From positions 2,046,001 through 2,110,000 of the forward strand of contig NZ_AZUN01000001.1 of the NCBI RefSeq assembly GCF_000527095.1: a DNA stretch of 64,000 nt, written 5' to 3'. The DNA is from Methylomicrobium lacus LW14 (GTDB taxonomy: Bacteria > Pseudomonadota > Gammaproteobacteria > Methylococcales > Methylomonadaceae). This document shows, piece after piece, positions 60,897 to 64,000 of the stretch; position 1 is the stretch's first letter, and every line of letters starts with the position of its first letter. The notes below the pieces were generated by a model. The model was given only the letters and a program-made list of their open reading frames with translations. It did not search any database and was not told the DNA's origin. Position numbers and translations under genes: made by a program.

Positions 60897-61658
60897 TCAA
60901 TTTCTAATTTTGTACCCCGTCTTAAACACCCACCATACAAAAGTCAGACAGATGATGAGAAAGCCAAACGTCATGCCAATACTCACGGCGATATGCACGT
61001 CAGCCATGCCGTAGAAGCTCCAGCGAAAGCCGCTAATCAGATACACCACCGGATTGAACAGAGTGATCTTCTGCCACAAGGGGGGCAACATATTGATCGA
61101 ATAGAACGCGCCGCCCAGAAATGTGAGCGGGGTGACGACCAACATCGGTACCACCTGGAGTTTTTGAAAATTATCGGCCCACAGGCCGATAATAAAGCCA
61201 AACAGACTGAAAGTCACAGCCGTGAGCAAGAGAAAGGCGACCATCCACAAGGGATGGGCAATCTCGTAAGGCACAAAAATGCGCGCCGTCCCCATAATGA
61301 GTAGGCCCAACATCACCGACTTGGTCGCCGCTGCTCCCACATAACCCATCAGCACTTCGACCCACGAAACCGGTGCCGATAGCAGCTCATAGATCGTGCC
61401 CGCCCACTTGGGCATATAAATGCCGAAAGAGGCATTGGAGATGCTTTCGTTCAATAAATTCAGCATGACCAGCCCCGGGATGATGAAGGCACCATAACTG
61501 ACGCTGTCGATGTCGCCCATGCGCGAACCGATGGCTTTGCCGAATACGATGAAGTACAGCGAAGTGGTCAGCACCGGCGCGACGATACTTTCCGCCAACG
61601 TACGAAAGGTGCGTGCCATTTCAAAATGGTAAATGGCGCGAATGCCATAGAGGTTCAT
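60897..61658 (-). CDS. ABC-2 type transporter permease (YadH-like)
   Basis: 253 residues, six TMs. Blocks typical of YadH: LYFIVFGKAIGSRMGDI, FIIPGLVMLNLLNESISNAS, IYELLSAPVSWVEVLMGYVG, TPLTFLGGAFYSINMLPP and NPVVYLISGFRWSFYG. Exports an unknown substrate. Overlaps the ATPase stop by ATGA. Confidence 0.9.
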   Translation of the reverse strand: MNLYGIRAIYHFEMARTFRTLAESIVAPVLTTSLYFIVFGKAIGSRMGDIDSVSYGAFIIPGLVMLNLLNESISNASFGIYMPKWAGTIYELLSAPVSWVEVLMGYVGAAATKSVMLGLLIMGTARIFVPYEIAHPLWMVAFLLLTAVTFSLFGFIIGLWADNFQKLQVVPMLVVTPLTFLGGAFYSINMLPPLWQKITLFNPVVYLISGFRWSFYGMADVHIAVSIGMTFGFLIICLTFVWWVFKTGYKIRN

Positions 61659-62635
61659 GCCTGCTCCTTCTTGGACTGATGCACCAGACCGACGAAGATG
61701 TCCTCCAGTGAACTCTCGCTGGAGCGCAAGTCTTTGAAGTCGATGCCGTGTTCATTTAGCGTACGCAGCAGCGTAGCGATACCGCTTTCTTCTTCCTGGG
61801 CGTCGAAGCTATAAATCAGGGCGTGTCCGTCGTCGGAGAGCGTTAACGACCAAGCGTTTAGCTCGGCTGGGATGCTGGACATGGGCTGCCGCAAAGTCAG
61901 GGTGAGCTGCTTTTTGCCGAGCTTGCGCATCAGTACCTCTTTGTCTTCAACAACGATCAGTTCACCTTTGTTGATGACGCCGATGCGGTCTGCCATGTCT
62001 TCGGCTTCCTCGATGTAATGGGTGGTCAGAATGATCGTGGTACCCTGTGCACGCAGCTCGCGCACCATGCGCCACATGTCGTGTCGTAACTCCACATCCA
62101 CGCCGGCACTCGGCTCATCAAGAAACAATATCGTTGGCTCATGGGCGAGGGCCTTGGCAATCAGCACTCGGCGTTTCATGCCGCCAGAGAGCGTCATGAT
62201 TTTCGCGTTGCGCTTGTCCCACAGGGACAGATCGCGTAGTACTTTTTCCAGGTAGACTGCATCGGGCGCCTTACCGAACAGCCCCCGGCTGAATTTGATC
62301 GTGGCCCAGACCGACTCAAACGCGTCCGTATTCAGTTCCTGCGGCACCAGGCCGATGGCTGCCCGCGCCGCGCGGAAGTCTCGCACGGTGTCGTGACCGT
62401 CGGCGATGATGGTTCCGGAAGTGGCATTGACGATGCCGCAGACGAGGCTAATCAGTGTCGTCTTGCCTGCACCATTGGGTCCGAGCAAGGCGAATATCTC
62501 GCCGCGTTTGATATCCAGGTTGATGTTTTTGAGCGCTTGGAAACCGCCGGCATACCTCTTGTTAACGCCGCGTACGAAGATGATGGGGATGGCGTTATCG
62601 GCGTTCATGGTCGCGGATGTGGGCATTTTTTTCAT
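61655..62635 (-). CDS. ABC transporter ATP-binding protein (YadG-like)
   Basis: About 326 residues if starting at 62635; other ATGs at 62626 and 62608 are equally possible, and none has a good ribosome binding site. Walker A LLGPNGAGKTT, signature LSGGMKRRVLIAKAL, Walker B ILFLDEPSAGVD, and H-loop LTTHYIEEAEDM. The C-terminal extension (DSFDAQEEESG) is typical of ABC-2 ATPases. Forms an exporter with the YadH-like permease. Confidence 0.9.
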   Translation of the reverse strand: MKKMPTSATMNADNAIPIIFVRGVNKRYAGGFQALKNINLDIKRGEIFALLGPNGAGKTTLISLVCGIVNATSGTIIADGHDTVRDFRAARAAIGLVPQELNTDAFESVWATIKFSRGLFGKAPDAVYLEKVLRDLSLWDKRNAKIMTLSGGMKRRVLIAKALAHEPTILFLDEPSAGVDVELRHDMWRMVRELRAQGTTIILTTHYIEEAEDMADRIGVINKGELIVVEDKEVLMRKLGKKQLTLTLRQPMSSIPAELNAWSLTLSDDGHALIYSFDAQEEESGIATLLRTLNEHGIDFKDLRSSESSLEDIFVGLVHQSKKEQA

Positions 62636-62788
62636 GGATGAAGGTAAATTCCAGAATCTATTGCCTAAAGTGGTCATAGACGCTACCGACCCGTTGCTAC
62701 CGTTGAGGATTAGAATAATCGAGCGTCCGGTTCCTACCACGGAGCGGCCATTCTCCTTAAAAACAAGTAAACCGCAGTCTGTCGCCTT

Positions 62789-64000
62789 TTATTTTAACTG
62801 GACTGGCATAATCCAATCCGAGGGCGCCAGGCAGGTAGTATCCTTGCAGGCCTGGGCGCGGACGAGCAGGCGGAGATTTTCTGCGCCGCCCGGAAGCGTC
62901 ACTTGCACCGGAATACTTATCTTCCCTTCATAGACTTTAATGTCACCCAATGGCGTGGTTATGGCGCTCGCATCGGGGTAGGCAGGCTTTGCTTCCGTCT
63001 TGCCGGAGTCCTCGCGGACATCGACAGAAGTGGGAATCAGGAAATCGAGGCTAGCCGGATTGGCATTGATATGCCAGCCCTCGGCAATATCCAGTACCAC
63101 CGTGACAGTGAGGCAATTTCCCTCGCGCTTGGGTTCCGAGGCGCTGACCTGCACATGCGCTTTGGTTTCCATCGCCTCCTGTAGGGTAGCTGTTTCAACC
63201 GGTTGTTGTGTTGCCTTCGCTGCCGGTGTCAGATGATTCAGCCGAAGAAGCGCATGCATCATGTGCGTATAGCCTCTCGGGTCCTTTTTAATGGCCTGCC
63301 CGAAAGCCTTAAGCAGCGCCTCGGTCTGTTGCTTCCACTCTGCATTGCCCGTGATTTCATAAAGATCGAGCAATGCGTGCGCCATCACCGCGTTGCCGGA
63401 AGGAAGGGCCGAGTCCACGGCATTCTTCATGCGCACCAACAGCTGCTCGCTGCCATCGGTGAAATAATAGCCGCCATGCTCCCGATCCCAAAACAGCTTC
63501 TTGGCCTGCGCCACCAGTTCCTCGGCGGCTTGCAGGTATGTGTCCGCCTTGGTCGCGCGATAGGTGGATACCAGCCCCTGAATCATGAAGGCATAATCCT
63601 CGAAATAGGCCGCGATTTCAGCTTTTCCGTCACGCCATGTACGATACAGCGTGCCGTCTTGTTTTCGCAAATTTGCCAGAAGAAAATCGGCGGCACGACG
63701 GGCGGCCTGGATATATTCCGCCCTCCCCATGCATTGCCCGGCGCGGGCGAACGCGTCGATCATCAGTCCGTTCCACGCCGTGATGATTTTATTGTCAAGG
63801 TGCGGCAAAAGGCGCTTGCCCCGTGCTTTGCGTAGCGCGCTCATCACGGCCTGCTGTTTCTTGACCATCTCCTCATAGGACAGGCCTGCCGCCGTCGCAA
63901 TCTCGGAAAGCGGCTGTTTTAGAAACAGCACCATGCCGTCCGTATGCTTGTGGCCGGGAATCTCGGGAATTTCCGCTAACCCGTAATGTTTCGCCAACCA
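62789..64000 (-). CDS. YyaL/SPATA20-like protein, C-terminal part with DsbD-like domain (partial)
   Basis: At least 403 residues; the gene continues beyond the window, so the N-terminal thioredoxin-like part is not seen. The visible part has the (alpha/alpha)6-like helical blocks DNKIITAWNGLMIDAFARAG, YFEDYAFMIQGLVSTY and HGGYYFTDGSEQLLVRMKNA, DSALPSGNAVMAHALL. From about residue 285 on it carries a DsbD N-terminal-like domain (NCLTVTVVLDIAEGWHINAN, VQVTLPGGAENLRL, CKDTTCLAPSDW). Function in bacteria is unclear. Confidence 0.85.
   Translation of the reverse strand, partial: WLAKHYGLAEIPEIPGHKHTDGMVLFLKQPLSEIATAAGLSYEEMVKKQQAVMSALRKARGKRLLPHLDNKIITAWNGLMIDAFARAGQCMGRAEYIQAARRAADFLLANLRKQDGTLYRTWRDGKAEIAAYFEDYAFMIQGLVSTYRATKADTYLQAAEELVAQAKKLFWDREHGGYYFTDGSEQLLVRMKNAVDSALPSGNAVMAHALLDLYEITGNAEWKQQTEALLKAFGQAIKKDPRGYTHMMHALLRLNHLTPAAKATQQPVETATLQEAMETKAHVQVSASEPKREGNCLTVTVVLDIAEGWHINANPASLDFLIPTSVDVREDSGKTEAKPAYPDASAITTPLGDIKVYEGKISIPVQVTLPGGAENLRLLVRAQACKDTTCLAPSDWIMPVQLK

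Overview
The window reads as a chromosomal segment of an aerobic gammaproteobacterial methylotroph, most likely a Methylococcales-type organism. A formaldehyde-activating enzyme (fae, 55459-55977) and an NAD-dependent formate dehydrogenase (59366-60568) point to C1 oxidation. Gene order and protein families (coxBA-ctaG-coxC, ftsYEX-rpoH, hda, ubiA, cysDN) are gammaproteobacterial. No methane or methanol oxidation gene lies in the window, so methanotrophy is an inference only.

Layout. 1-3.6 kb: an anchored OmpA-like protein, a radical-SAM-family gene that has lost its catalytic cysteines, a small secreted protein, a Cro/CI-type regulator and tRNA-Ser(CGA). 3.9-8.4 kb: a MacA-MacB-NodT tripartite export operon. 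8.7-14 kb: sodC, a DUF2490 outer-membrane protein, a frameshifted Uma2-type gene, maeB and a RelE-type toxin/antitoxin pair. 14.2-25.4 kb, nearly all on the minus strand: the cytochrome c oxidase cluster (diheme coxB, coxA, a small assembly protein, ctaG, coxC, SURF1, a thioredoxin-like protein) running directly into rpoH/ftsX/ftsE. At the join, heme A synthase and FtsY are encoded as one 673-residue protein. A CIRCE-like operator lies in front of rpoH. 25.8-38.6 kb: an RRM protein, an FAD oxidoreductase, cysDN, an MlaC-like protein, hemB, aroE, dinB and an ABC exporter, plus two small proteins.

38.9-44.3 kb is an accessory island: an OLD-family ATPase/nuclease and a complete Recombinase-In-Trio (RIT) element with 32-bp terminal inverted repeats. 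44.4-51.2 kb is housekeeping (ubiA, arsC, wrbA, hda, panE-like) plus a voltage-gated K+ channel with a separate soluble RCK partner. 51.2-54.2 kb holds an isolated four-gene flagellar-switch cluster, fliM-fliN-fliO-fliG. Its FliO carries a C-terminal tail that looks like the FliG-binding tail of FliF. This would be a C-ring tied to the membrane by FliO rather than by the MS ring, and is one of the two most novel things seen here.

54.3-58.9 kb is patchy and AT-rich, with a hairpin array, fae, a MITE-like element, an IS630-family insertion sequence with a frameshifted transposase, and small putative metal-handling proteins. 59.4-64 kb carries formate dehydrogenase, a YadGH-type ABC exporter and the 3' part of a YyaL/SPATA20-like gene cut by the window edge.
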